A stretch of 64,000 bases of DNA from Marthasterias glacialis (taxonomy: Eukaryota; Echinodermata; Asteroidea; Forcipulatida; Asteriidae), in NCBI GenBank assembly GCA_911728455.2, contig OU452228.1:16072104-16136103 (forward strand). The letters are read 5' to 3'. Under the pieces are notes generated by a model that saw only the letters and a program-made list of their open reading frames with translations, did no database searches and was not told the origin of the DNA. A program made the position numbers and the translations under genes. Shown one piece after another: positions 20,680 through 34,000 of the stretch (positions within the stretch are counted from its first letter, which is position 1; each line of letters begins with the position of its first letter).

Positions 20680-20812
20680 AGGCCCGGTTCATACTTCACG
20701 CGAAAGCGAAGGCGAAGCGAATTTTGGTGACGCAACAATATTCAGTACGCGCTGTTTTGATGCAAAAAAATCGCTTCGCTTTCGCCATTCGCGTGAAGTA
20801 TGAACCGGGCTT
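20680..20812. mobile_element. 133-bp MITE with long inverted ends
   Basis: GCCCGGTTCATACTTCACGC at 20682 faces GCGTGAAGTATGAACCGGGC ending at 20810; pairing continues with GAAAGCGAAGGCGAAGCGA against TCGCTTCGCTTTCGCC. The central part is about 50 bp. Confidence 0.85.
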
Positions 20813-20829
20813 CAGAGACAGTCTGAAGT

Positions 20830-20980
20830 ATTTTGCTTTTTTACGCCACCGCAGCTATGGCAACCGCACGCGCGTGTCCAAGCACACGCACTTTGAATCC
20901 TCCATGCTGAATCCTCCATGCTGAATGGTACATGTGCGCTGACGTCCTAGCTGCGGAAATACCATGAACGAGCGAGGAGG
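20830..20980. mobile_element. CCACCGCAGCTATGG family, copy 1
   Basis: The left part TACGCCACCGCAGCTATGGC, the core ACTTTGAATCCTCCATGCTG and the right part CCATGAACGAGCG match elements at 35757-35958, 37690-37868 and 58470-58580. A GAATCCTCCATGCTG duplication is present in this copy. Confidence 0.65.
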
Positions 20981-21364
20981 GCGCAGTCCATTCAGACTCA
21001 ACGCGTTTGGGAATTTGCAAGCAGACGATGCCAACCGGCATTATTAAACGGGTATAAATAATTGTAACTAAAACCATCTAACGGTTTTGTGAGGCATAAT
21101 ATAATTATTTATGTGGAAACATAAAATGAACTATGGTGAATAAAAAATATATACTTTCAATCATTTGAATTATTAATGAACTACTGCCAAATTATTTTGT
21201 TGTTGACGATCATTAATTTCATGAATACCAACATCTGCCCAATCGATTCGTCCATTCATTATGATTAATTTCATAAATTGTGTAACAAATAAAGTAACTT
21301 TTTATTCATTTTGCAATATTGCTTTTCTCCTTTTTATGGTATGGTTTAAAGGGACATCGCCTAT

Positions 21365-21630
21365 TGGCGCCACCATTGCCGTCAATATTCACGAGTTGTG
21401 CCCCTATAGTGGCAAATTGACGACAATGTTGCCGTCAATATTAACGATTTTGCCCTTGTCGCAAATACGGCAATATTGGCGTCAATGTCGCAAATACCGA
21501 CGGCAGCCGTCAATATTTGCAACTTGGGGTTCAAATCGTGAATATTATTGCCATCAATAGTTGCTACTTGGGGCCCTAAGTCGTGAATTGACGGCAACAT
21601 TGCCGTCAATATTTGCGACTTTTGGGGCAC
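21365..21630. repeat. Degenerate inverted and direct repeats of a CCGTCAATATT motif
   Basis: Variants of TTGCCGTCAATATT occur at about 21376, 21428 and 21599, each close to a CACGA or GCGACTT motif, and inverted forms (CGGCAATATTGGCG, CGTGAATATT) alternate with them. It is a small repeat cluster; the open frames over it look incidental. Confidence 0.55.
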
Positions 21631-21639
21631 ACACACCGT

Positions 21640-22979
21640 GAATAATTTAATATTGGCGTCAATATATAATGCGCAATGACCTTTTAAAAAGCCACCATTT
21701 GAGGCATTGTGATCGAGTCTGGGGACAATTTTGTCTGTCCGATTATTTCAGTCAGGCATGGAGGAAAGGAAAAATCGAAACTCAACAACCGAACTGCTGG
21801 AACACAATGTTACCGGCGGGATTGAACACATATTTGGTTACATTCTATATAATCAGCCTGTAATTATTTTAACACCCAATATAATTTTGTAGTGAGTGGT
21901 CACTGCAGTGTATCTATTATTAGTACTGAAAGTAGTTTCGGTCAGAGAAATAACGGTATATTTATTTCATTATTTATTTATCTGTTTATTTTTCCCCCTT
22001 GTTTATCCGGGGGAGTGGGTTAACTCTTCAGTAAAACACTGTTTTTCAAACGTGCCCAGCAATTACAAACATGCATTACAATAAAAATAGGAAATTACTG
22101 TAGGGGAACGCAAGTGCGCCCTCAATCTTTCTTTTGAAACTAACCCTAAAACTTTATTATGGACCTTTATACTTGTTGCTAAAGGACGGATCGCAACTTA
22201 TCCATCCATTGAAAATAGGTCTTTAGTTTAGTAGTTCTTTAATTGTTATTCAAGTTTATTACAACTATTGATGAATGGTATTAGTAATCTACACTTCATG
22301 TTGTTTATCACATTACATTTATCATACAAGAAGCCAAGAAAGTGATTATTTCCAAATTATCTTTGCATTGCCTGGATTGGTATTAGGTATATTTATTGGC
22401 GTAGTAATTTTGGAAGAGGTTGTGCGGCACCTCATATTTTTCTCTTTTGCTGGAGGCTGTGTGAGACACACATACTGTACATGTTATAGTTTGTCTCTAT
22501 TTTTCTCCATTTTGTGACTGAGCATGGCTCAGGGACGTGATTTTATGCCCTGGATGTAAGAGAGCATTTGTCAGAGAACCCCCAGTAATGGGGGTTCTTC
22601 CAGGTTCTTGATCTTTTTGGGTTCTTCTCTGTGTTCATCTTGGTATTTAGTTGACTGCTAGTTACACCTAGTGTTTTCTTGATGGGCCCAGAGCTGATGA
22701 AGATTAAATTAATTGAGTTCACCCTACAGAGTATCGCCATCCTGTGTATTAATTGCCTATCTAAGTCCAAGTGCTCGTCCTTTTTAATTAAAGGACCGGC
22801 CTCCTTCCCGGGCCGTTACATTACCAAAAACATTAAAAAGATAAATTATTGGGGAAAAAAGTGAAGCAAGGTAGATCAAATCGATACAATATACAGTAAA
22901 CCTTAATGGTGATGAGATATAAAATCTGGGCCAACCAGAAGAGATGAAAAAAAACCAATATTAAAAATTGCACTAAAAT
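21640..22979. other. Non-coding
   Basis: No gene or well-defined repeat is visible. A short GC-rich hairpin-like stretch, ACCCCCAGTAATGGGGGTTC, lies at 22578. Confidence 0.4.
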
Positions 22980-23235
22980 ACATTAATAGAAATTAACAGA
23001 GAGACAAAATAACAATTAAAGCCATACATGCAAAAATGCTAAAATTCTTGTACTGGCGTTTAAAACTGGCTAGAGTGGACCAGGAGGGCAAATGATGTTC
23101 GAGTGTGGCAGGGAGATCGTTGAATAGATTTACGCCGCGAGCAATAAATTTAAGTTTTCCAAAATTGGATTTAGTTAATTTGAAAGGAGAAGCAAGATTA
23201 CCCTGTGAATCCGATCTGGTGTTATAATGAGAATT
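22980..23235 (-). pseudogene. LINE reverse-transcriptase C-terminal remnant
   Basis: Minus-strand translation across about 23165-23020 reads KFIARGVNLFNDLPATLE and then a segment ending STLASFKRQYKNF. An 'RG..LFN.LP' block followed by 'L.SFKR.LK' is the usual tail after the reverse transcriptase in several LINE clades. A stop follows shortly. No other LINE domains are preserved nearby. Confidence 0.5.
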
Positions 23236-24411
23236 AGAATTAGCAAGCAGATTTCCGGACCATCATCGATCTTCGCCAAGTATCCAGACCGGACGAGTTC
23301 ACCTCAACCTGGACATTTTTTTTTGTTGTTCCTTGGATCAGATCCTGTAATTAGTGATATCGTGTCCGGCCGGGCACGATCATTTTCAGTTTGTAACAGA
23401 AGTGTATTTTAAAAATTGCCACAAGAGGGCGCTGTCGAATGTGGCGTAATTATTCTTATTTTTTTGTAAAGGCCACAAGTCAAATTGTCATTTTATATAC
23501 ATAGGAATCATTTCCAGGTTCCCAATAATTGTTGACTGCAAACCTAAAAATAAGGCCCAAGAATAATCCACTTCAACTGTAGGCTTCTTCAAGGACAAGG
23601 ACAAGGTCAAGACTAGGGTCATGTCAATACAACGTTTAAGTTTCTCAAGACAACTGGCATGGCATATAGATTGTAAATGACGTCAGCCGATGAACAACGA
23701 AATTCTCATCTTGGTTAATCTTTCCAAATAAATTTTCTTTAAATTCCAAGTTTCACTTTATCAGGTTTCCTGCTTACCGACAGGCAGACAGTCAGACCTA
23801 TCAGAGTGACATAGTGGGGTTTTCCCATTAGTTTTGTACACGTCCCATTCCTTATTTTTTTTTTGTATTAAAAACATTGTGGGGTTAACCCAAACAAGGT
23901 AGAAAAACCACAAGTGCCGTTTGTACAGACAACTCGCCCGATAATGTAGCTTCAGACAGATAGACCGACAATAGATGTCTCAGATGCGTAGAGCTGTAGC
24001 TCAGAGTTTGACAAACGCCCTCTTACGGCGTAGAACAATAATTTCTTCGGATATGCTTTCTTGTGTACGACGTAGATTGGGGGATATCGAAATATCAACG
24101 GCGTTATTTTTTGTACACACACACATTCGCTAAGGCAGACATAACATAAGGGGATCGGGAGAGAGAGAGAGTGGACCACGAAAGTGGATATTTTCTGATC
24201 ATGTTTGTTTACAGATTGACCTTTATAATGACATAACTTCACTCGAATCGCAACATCAGAGTGATGATATATCACATACTACTGCCGGAGCTCGCGGACA
24301 ATTTTCCCAGACATTTCAGTTGACTTATGGGGGGGATGAGTCACTCGTGATCCTTTCGATCCACTGACAGTTCGTGCGACTACGAGGATTTTTGGGTGGT
24401 GGAGCCGGACC
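23236..24411. other. Upstream region of the GRXCR1-like gene
   Basis: No separate gene is visible. It presumably holds the promoter and 5' UTR of the gene beginning at 24412; a GA-rich tract (GAGAGAGAGA) lies near 24160. The frame of the gene is closed by a TGA at 24337. A CTCF-like motif lies at 23419. Confidence 0.5.
23419..23432 (+). promoter_or_regulatory. CTCF-like motif
   Basis: CCACAAGAGGGCGC fits the core of the animal CTCF consensus (CCASYAGRKGGCRC) at all but one degenerate position. It lies 1 kb upstream of the GRXCR1-like gene. Binding is not shown, and similar AGAGGGCGC motifs in the window may come from repeats. Confidence 0.3.
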
Positions 24412-25056
24412 ATGGCCCAGTTGCAGAATGGCAGGGAGGAGTCCCAGCATGTCAACGGCGGTGAAGCCGATGACTCACGAGGCCAGCTGGCTGGCCGTAA
24501 AGTCAACGGAGAACACTTCAATGGTAACAACAACACAGAACCAGACGATAATGGGGAAACGAGTGAACCTTTGTACATGAATAGCCACCATTTTTTAGTG
24601 AATGGAACCGCACCAACAGAGAGTGAACTTCTTCAACACATCAGTGACACTATATCAAATTTAAGTCTTCATAGTCCGAGACCAACGTCAGAATTATTCT
24701 CCTCGCAAGCAACAACACCACGTATGCCTGCCGTTGCTCCCAAACCGTCCAAAAGTAAAAATCCGCATCCGAATCAGCAGCAGCAGCGTGTTCGGGGCAA
24801 GTCCGCCAATCAAATGGGGTACCAGTTTCATGTCAATGAAAATGCTGCCAAGAAAGTTGGTAACCATCAACAATCGGCAGAGGCCCAGGGTGGATCAGAT
24901 GATGAGAACAGAACTCTGAGGTTTGTCGGGAAACGAGGCCTGACCACAGGAGATGGTGATGATATAACAAGTGCAAAAGGAACAGTGAGGGGCGTGACTA
25001 ACAGGGTTAGGGCGGGTATTATGAACTTCAATTACAAGCCGCTAAACCATGCAAAG
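24412..25056 (+). CDS. GRXCR1: GRXCR1-like exon 1
   Basis: The start ATG has a strong context (GGACCATGG) and is the first in-frame Met after the upstream TGA at 24337. It codes residues 1-215 and ends LNHAK at a GTAAGT donor. The composition is polar and disordered-looking with a Q run (residues 122-125). Coding sense after the donor ceases quickly. Confidence 0.82.
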
Positions 25057-28000
25057 GTAAGTCAGAGCAGAGGGAAAAGATACAACATTATTTCGGCGGT
25101 CATGCGAGTTGCATAAGTTTCTAAACTCAAATAATAAAATGATCAAAATGCCAATTTTTTAAATAATTTTTTGATAATTATAATATAAGCCCCTTCTCTA
25201 ATGAACCTTATGCCTCTGACGTCATGAGTCCCATAGAGGTACATGTATGTACAACAGCGCCCTCAATGAGGTTAAAATGGTCATGAGTTAACTGTAGGAA
25301 AATGGTTGTGCATACCCTCTATATCAGTTGTATAGTTTCTACAAATTAAGTTAACAGAAAGCAAGATGTAATATCTTGGAGTAGAGGGCAGGACAAAGTA
25401 AAAAATTAGTGGGGTCGTTACACTACATGTAGTCACTGGGCTGATTAAGTTTGTGCCGTCTAACATCCTCGGATGGATAGGGCGAACTAAAAATGTAATA
25501 AACTATGTTGTATTATATTATTATTATGGTCATTGCAAAGTTCTACGTGTCTAACAACTTGTTCATCGTGTTGTGACCTTTTCTTTTCTCCAAAGAGTTT
25601 CAAAAAGTTTCAAGTAAAGATTAAAGACGCCCACTCGTCAACGCACGACAAATTCGTGCCACAAAAGATCACCTTTGACCGACGCACGCGTTGTTTTGTG
25701 CCACAGAAATAATTGACGGGTAATGGTGACGAGCAGGTGTCTTTAAGGTGTAGGCCTACCTTCCTCTTTATTAAAATGAACCCACACATGTTGTGTGTGT
25801 TACCATGTGTAACCAAAAGCTTTACCTGAGTTGCTGAATGTTGAATGAATGCTATGGATTTCTTGTATGCTCCCTGGAGAAGTTTCAAGGGGGGGACTAA
25901 GGACTACTAAAGTGCTGAATCTGACTGCATGAAAATTCAGATTTTTCCTGATTTTCAATATTATTGTTATGGATTTTTTTTTATACTAAAAACAAGAAGA
26001 AAAAAAACAGGACTTTTTAAAATGTCATTTGAAACAATATAATTACATGTACTTCCAGGCCCTTTCAAAGGCAACTCTACTATCACCTTGAAGATATCGT
26101 TTTGCAGCAAAATAAGTAATAACAAAATTCTCACTTATTGAATTCCCTTTCTTATAATATTCTAAAGATCATTGAGTTTGGCCAATAAATGTTAAAGTTC
26201 ATGATCTTTGTTTCCTAAGAGAGATCTGTAAACTCAAACACTTTTTTGTACACAATCATATGGCACTTCATAGTTGTTTGGCATTTCGGATCTTTCCACT
26301 TAATTTGAAGGGATTGCATGATAGCAACCTTATTTTAATTTACCATCCATAGAAAGATCCGATCTTATTATTTCCATCGATGGGAAGCTTGGGTATGGAG
26401 GGTGAACATGGACAAAATTACAGCTTCATAACAAATGGCCTTTGAGCTCAGGCTTGAGTGCTTTTTGTGTGTAAGTTTGGTCAACTTAAGTCGCCAATGG
26501 CAAAGAAGAGGGGGTATGAGTGCAGTAGACTAAAGTCGCCTATGGTAAGGAAGGGCACTCGTTATACAATTCTAAACAAACTTATATTCAAATGTTACCA
26601 CCGCACCAATCATCAAGCTAATTTTGCTGGCTACTCCATCCATGTTAAGGATAAGGCAAAATGGCGGGCGGTAGAAATCTCCATTTTGGATTATTCAGTG
26701 CATAATTATAACGAGGCTGCGTTGTACGCGGCTGAGTTCATTAACTGACTCCAGAGAGTGGTGTTAAGATGTCTACCCTTAAACATTTTTGAAGTGTAGG
26801 ATGAACTTCACCACAAAAGGGGTGCTCCAGCATAAAGTAGTGGCCAGAACCAAAGCCTTCTGCAAGTTCATGGCAAACCAAACACTTGCCATAATTTTTG
26901 GTTTAGATTATGTACAACTTACTAAATATGAAAAGCACAAGAAAGTCTTCACTTGATGTACATGTATCTGTGTCTCTAGCCACATAACTTGGGTTAACAT
27001 AAATGTCAAGCCTGTAAGATTTCTTAACTTGGCAATATAATATGAGTTTTAAAGGCAAAAATGCCGTATCCAGCTGCCACTTTATCATAGATCAAATTAT
27101 ATCTATTCCTGTCCAGAAAGGTTGACAGAATGTATACAGAGAGGAACAGGCACTTTGAATGATTATGAAGTGGCGAAATCATGAAAAATAAGCCATTTTC
27201 ATGTCTATGTTGGGCTTGACAACGCTACTCGCTGAACGCCATTTTAGTTCCTTTGGGCATGAATGCGCGAAAGGTAAATAATTAGCGTTTTAATTAGATA
27301 CCACTTCCTCAAAAGGAATATTTAAAGGAAACAAAGCCCAAGATCATTAAAAATCCCAAAAATCCCTTAGAAAGTGGCAGTCCGTTAATGGAAACTTTTC
27401 CGTTTAAAAATTTACTCAAAAGTACAATATACATGTACAACAGAAGGTTCAACTTACATTTTTTTGTCCGTCTCCGGACTTGTCTCCTCTCTTGCCAAAA
27501 GTTTACAGATGGTAGGGGAAAAATCACCCTAATGACACTCAGAATGTTTAAAGATAATTGCAACAGCAAATACAAGCCTGAATGCTTGTATTGACTACAA
27601 CTAAGAGCCTGAAATACTCCCAATAAAAACAATGTCTACTGCAGCAGAGCTGAGTGTAACTAAGGCAGTCCTCACGGACAGAAAACTTGGAGACAACTCC
27701 TTAACATTTACTTCACACAGAAAAAACAGGGAACTCAAAATTTGCATCATATTTGCATCATTCTTCAACCCTGCACTCAACTTTCACCTCAAATCCTTTT
27801 CTAATTCAAGATTGACCTGATACAACTGACAACCCTGTAAACCCCAACACAAGCATTCCTCAACTCCTGTTTCTTATTGTTATTACCTGTTCAGCTTCAG
27901 TCAACCATGGCATTGCTGGTTTGGGCTGTTGGTCTAATGTATGCATTATTCACACTACTTACAGGTCACCTTAATATTCACAGCAGCTAATGAATATGCA

Positions 28001-31000
28001 TTTAAAAGTAAACGTGAGGGTTTCTCTGTGACAAGCGGGTAATCAAAGTGATGGTAACCGAACGCGTTGTGGCACAGCCGAGGCAAGCCGAGGGTTTACT
28101 ACATGTATTTTTCACTCCATAGAGGACAAGAAAGAGTGGGAAACCCCCATTCTCTGGTTTATTTCTAATTCTATGGTGCCATTCATAAAACTACACAAAA
28201 TGCTTTGATGGGAACTAGAAAATTTTGAAATTGTCACTGAAATGATCTCAACTGTTCCATTTTGAAAAGAGCTGTAAAAAGGAAACTAGTGTTATAGGCA
28301 AAGATCTGTAGTAAAAACACAAAGTTTACAATTGAAATTAATTTACTGAAAAACATCAGGATAGTTGAACTTGAATTTTTGTTTCCATTTACCAAAAAAA
28401 ACCTTAATTCTTTACAGCAAACAATCCTCCTTGACAGGGTGTAATTTCAATATCACCTTCAATGCACACTAGGCCTGATGCACGCCGATTCTGCGAAACA
28501 CAACTGTACGCTTTTGCAAACTTTAATTGCATCGCAATATTGTTCTTTCATTTGTACACCACCTGGGAAATTAAATCTTGATTATTTTTTCCAGGCGAAG
28601 GACATAATTTCTTATTAAGAGTCTGGATCCGAGTCTGGTTGCACAGTATGCAGTAAACTACCAGGCTTGACAGTCAACAGAGACCCATAACTGCCTCTAT
28701 GCCTCTGGTCATTGCATTGGTGCCCTTTGAATGTTCTAGAAGAAATTTAAAAGCATTTCTCATGGAGTATGCTTTATCTTAAAGGAAAAACTGCCCTTCC
28801 CTGATGGTGTCTGACCTTAGCCTTAAAAAAAAAAATATTGAGGCGTTTTGCACCCTTACAATGTACAATGTACACATTCATGCAGTTTGTCATGCTACAA
28901 TGTACAGTAAAAAAACCCCAAAAACCATGCTGTTTGTTTCCAGATGTTTGTACTGTACAAAGAAGGCGTATGTGGATGAGAACTCGTAGAGAATCAAAAA
29001 TTGTCCTTGGTGTGGTTGCCAATCAAACTATTACATATTGCATCTTAGGCCTAATCAACATCTTTGATATTACATAGAACTTGGATAATGAATGCTTTGT
29101 TGTATACTACTCTACGAAGGATACACAGTGTTTGGACGATGTGCGAATCTGCTTTTTGAGTCTGCCATTTTAGCTGTATGACATACTTTGGCTTCCCCAT
29201 TGGTTGATCTGGTTTAAATTTTGACATAAGGACATTACATTATACTTGATGTCCTACGGTTAAAGGTTTTCTGAAATACAAAGTATTAATGCTTTTATGT
29301 TACACCTTATGATTTTTATAAAACGATTCACATGTAAGAAATAATTTTTTGCATTCCTGTGTATTTTTCGCATAATTTGTTTACTTTAAAAAATAACAGT
29401 CTTCAGGAACGCCCACAAAAATAGGTCACTTGCTAACATGGCTGGATTCTCAACGTGACATCACATGCATTACATAATGTTTCCTGAGCTATTTCAGAAA
29501 ACAATTGTTCTGGGATTGGGTCTGCCAAAGGAATGACAAATATGTGTTCTTCTATTAACAAATTCACTCTTGGTTGTAATGCATGTGATGTCACGTTGAG
29601 AATCCAGCCATAGTGACCTATGTTTGTGGGCGTTCTTGAAGACTGTTATTTTTTAAAGAAAACAAATTATGCAAAAATACACAGGAATGCAAAAAATGAT
29701 TGTTTTTTTTACAAGTGAATCGTTTTATAAAAATTGGTGTAACATAAAAGCATTAATACTTTTTATTTCAGTAAACCTTCAAGCTATTCTATGGATGTTT
29801 GTCAAGTACATGTCAGGACTCCTAATGTACCTGACAAACATGTAGACCTACATGTACAATGGAGGAGAGGGCATGCATTAGCAGACATAGACTGCAATGG
29901 AGCTCAGCATTCTCCGTGTTTTGCATAATTCTATGGATTACTAAATTTAGTTACAATGTCTACACATATGTATGTATGATAAATGTCCTATATGTCATGG
30001 TATTGTAATCAAAGTGGGGATCCCAGCAGAACAAAGGAACACAATGGGAACAATGCTGTCTTCAAATCGGATCTCTTTATATTTTAGTGTCCTCACATTT
30101 ATTTCATGCACTTAGTCTATGGGAGAGTGTTAAGTTAAAGGAACAAAAGAAAGTCCTCACATTGATGCAAATACACAAATGCATGATGTATTCTCACTGA
30201 GCACCAGTAAGCCTATTTAGTGTACACATAATGTACATTGTTTAGGAGGCAAGAATGAAATCGTACATAGCCATGAAAAATTTAAGTCATGAAACATCGG
30301 AGAAGAGACCATAGTTTAACCACAAAAAGCAGTTTGAAAGTATAGTTTTAAGGCATCACGTGGAGAGGCTTCTTGAGGAACACGCCTAGAAAAACTTATA
30401 ATCCGGCTTATAAACGGCTTTAAAACTTATAAACGGCTTGTAAAATGCCACTCATGTGTTGGCCTGCATAGTCACATCGGGTATGGATTGACTATTGTTA
30501 TTAATAAAATAAATACATAGATCGATCCCAAATCCCCCAAAGTCCTATTAAGGAAGTTGTCTGACAAACCAAAAAATAAATAAATGCCAAACAAGCTATT
30601 TTGTTATCAAAAGAAAAGTACATGGTAGTATGAACTCCAAACATTTGGGTGTTGATTTACCCTAGAGTGTAGTATTTTTGGATGATTTGGGGAGATGTCT
30701 AGCCAACAGGGCCAAATCCACTGGGAGATTAGGGTTACCTTAATGACAGAACGTGCCCTCAAAATAATCAGGACTTTGTCCTTATTGGATCACACCCTGA
30801 TTGAATGAAGTCATAAACGTCCGATTACAAATCACTGCACATGTTGACTTAATGGTTCAATGTTGTCACCAAATGATCATTTGTTGTCGTTGTCATTTTC
30901 GTTTTCTTAGCAACCAAGAATCTCAGGCATTTAAACCATGTGGTAATCTAGTCATGGACATATGTACGCTAGTGTGTGAACCAGCCAAATAATGTCAGTT

Positions 31001-34000
31001 TGGTCTTGAAGGGCCGGCCCCCAGTGAAAGAATCTTAAAGTAGTATCAGTGCGCTCCCCAACATTAAGGCTCCTTTGAGTGATCTACAAAGATCTATTTC
31101 AGGGCTCGACTTTGGGGTAAAATTCCACAAGACCGCAGGGCTTGTAGCTCAAAATTTTTACCGGACCAGAATTTATTTTACAAGACCAGAATCCTAATGA
31201 GAAAGAACTTTCTACAAAGTTTCAAATGGAAACTGTTTTTTATTTGAACAAGCACTAAGAGAAGATTTGTCTCAATTTGTCTTGTGGGTGAGTATATTTC
31301 GATACTCAACAGAATTGAAAGATATTGATCAGATTCAAAGTCAACAATTTGAACATCATTTCTCGTGTTTCTTTTTGTTAAAGATATTACACAGTGAGGT
31401 TTTATTATTCAATTGAAAGACACAAAACCGCCGGACTTGTCTAGTAATGAGTTTACTGGCCCGACACTTAAATCACTGGCCTCGGGCCTGTGGTCCAGTG
31501 TAAAATTCGAGCCCTGTATTTATTTATTTATATGTATTTATTTATTTCATCTTGTTTAGCCAGGGTAGCCCCATCAGTTACGTGTCGTGTATCCAAGAAC
31601 TTTTCTCCCTGTGGGCCCTGGGGTGACATGTTAAAAAAACATCCAGAATTACAAAGTTACAAAGAACAAAAAAAAAACACAAAAAATGGGATCTGCCATC
31701 ACTCTGACAAAGTTGAACACCATAAAAACTCAACACGAAAAACTGTTGGACTCTGATTATGGTGGTACAGTATGTCTGATCCCATTTAAGGCATAATTAG
31801 TTTGCTGACGGTGCAGTCCTCTGTCCAACAACAGCCTCAAACAAAAACATGCGTTTGGATTCTAAAGGGTTGGGGAAGGTCATCGTCACCATCATCATCT
31901 AGCGGTCGGTCGGTCGGTGGCAGCCAATAGTCTGATCCTTATGAAACAAATAAGAACTAGTACACTAATTGTCACTGTTTAAACAGGGACATACCTGACA
32001 AGGATGGCCATACTAGGACTAGGCATGTAAACTTATATATGCAAACTTGTGAAAAAGAGTACTTTTAAAATCTTTTTTTTTTTAGTGAAAGCTTTAAATT
32101 AGTTTTAGAAAACATTTACATTTGCCTTACAACTAGTGTACTTTCAAAAATGAACCTAAATTGTAGAGAAGAATTTGATTGGACTGGAAATGTTTTGACA
32201 TAACCAAAACTATTTTCTTTCTTCTCGCGTACATGAATGTAATGTATATTTTATTTTGTCACCTGCCTAACTTAATGATGGAGGGTTATATTTGAATCTT
32301 TTACATAAATAGGTGCCCACTAATTTGAGTTTGTGCTGGGAAAATTACTAGATTGCTTGACTTGTGCAGTAGTGAGGAAACTGGCCCAATGCTAAAATAA
32401 CTGCCCTGGTTTACATTATGACAACATCATGGGGGGATGTTAGGTGCCCCCAACATTTTTCCAGTGCCCCCAGGTGCCCCCACACGATAGAATCCAGAGA
32501 ATTTTATATTGTCGTTTCAGGAAATGTTTACGTAAGGTATATCATATGAATCCATCATCCAAAAAATCCAGAAGAATATGGAGGAAATCTGTAATGTTTG
32601 TTGATTTTTAGGAAATGGCAAATGAGTAGTGCTTTACATTAAAAAGACATTGCCCCTACCCCCCCCCCCACTGAAAAGCAATGCCACCCCAATGTGCCCC
32701 GCCCCCGTGAAAAAATCCTGGCTACGCCGCTTCATCATGAGTATTTTGATTATTGCAGAAAGCCGTGAATAACGAAGACGAGAGGGATAAGATCATCATC
32801 TACACCACCAGCATGCGGATCGTCCGGCAGACGTTTGAGGATTGCCAGTTCGTCCGCAAGCTCTTTCAGAATCACAGGGTGCGCTTTGAGGAACGGGACC
32901 TCTTCATGAACTCCCAACACCAGCAGGAGTTGATAGACAGGCTGGGCGACACGCTGCAGGTCACTCTGCCCATTGTGTTCATTGACGGAGAGCTAGTCGG
33001 GGTGAGTACGAGGAAGAAAAACTTCTTTACGAGCTGATTTCCACTTAAGTGCCACAGAGAACTGAACAACACTGTTCAAACTTTTGTGCTGGGCAGTTTC
33101 CTCAGTTATTTGTTAGAGAGTTGGGTCCATGTTGGAGATTTAAAAAAAAAATTGTTTTATGTAAGTCGTCCATCACAAGGCACAAGGCCACTCTAGGGGA
33201 GGGCTACAAGGAAAAGAGAAAGAAAGCAGAAGAAATTTAGGGCAGAAGAAAACTTTTGACATTCTGCTTAAATTGAGAAAGATTATAGCCAGCAGGGAAA
33301 CAGGATACAGGCAAAGAGTTCCACCATGTCCACAGTGAAGCAGTGGGTGGGGAAAAAAAACTTGCAGAGTACATCTTTGAATTGCATTTGGGAACCGTTA
33401 CAGTGTAAGGATGGGAGAGAACAGAGACGCGTGCAGTGCGTCCAAACGGACGGTTGACAGTGACAACCAGTGATAAACCGTTGGAACACATCCCATGGTA
33501 CTATCCATAGAGTGTACAGACTTTTGCAAGTCTTGCATGATACATGCATACTCCAACACTGAGGCATTCAGACTTTCTTTCATACATCAAAGCTATGTAC
33601 ACGGAAACCCAATCATCCTAAAATGTTTTCATGCTGGCGAGACTTAAACTACCTATTGACAAATTTAAGGGTAGGGCTCTCCAAAGGTTTTTTGGGGGGA
33701 GAGCAGAAGGCATTTTGGGACTTTCTTTTAAAAAAAAATGTATGGTTCATTGGACCAGAATTTATGGATGTTATTCTTATGTCATGAGGACAATAATAGT
33801 CTGCTACATGCTCCTAGGGGAACCCTGTAGATGTATGTCAAGCAACAATTGACAGGTATTCATGTCAACAAAATAGTGCGACAAATGTACTATATTGTTG
33901 AAGAACTTCAACAATTCTTACAGGAATGTTCATGCATGAGTGCATGTGATAGCCATTACGGATTTAGATCATAGACACGTACGTACGTAATGTTGGCCTC

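Larger units (their letters stand above)
25057..32758 (+). other. Intron 1 of the GRXCR1-like gene
   Basis: The 7.7-kb intron starts GTAAGTCAG and ends TTGATTATTGCAG. It contains a small MITE (25621-25747), a foldback element (29263-29779), an inverted-repeat element (31101-31515), and GC-poor unique DNA elsewhere. An open frame at 26458-26748 shows no recognisable domain. Confidence 0.75.

Noticed and set aside
21382..21636. Overlapping frames on both strands at 21.3-21.6 kb
   Set aside because: They arise from repeated CCGTCAATATT motifs; not protein-like.
26458..26748. 97-codon frame in GRXCR1-like intron 1
   Set aside because: No recognisable domain, no splice sites, and repeated CGCC.ATGG pieces suggest chance or a repeat.
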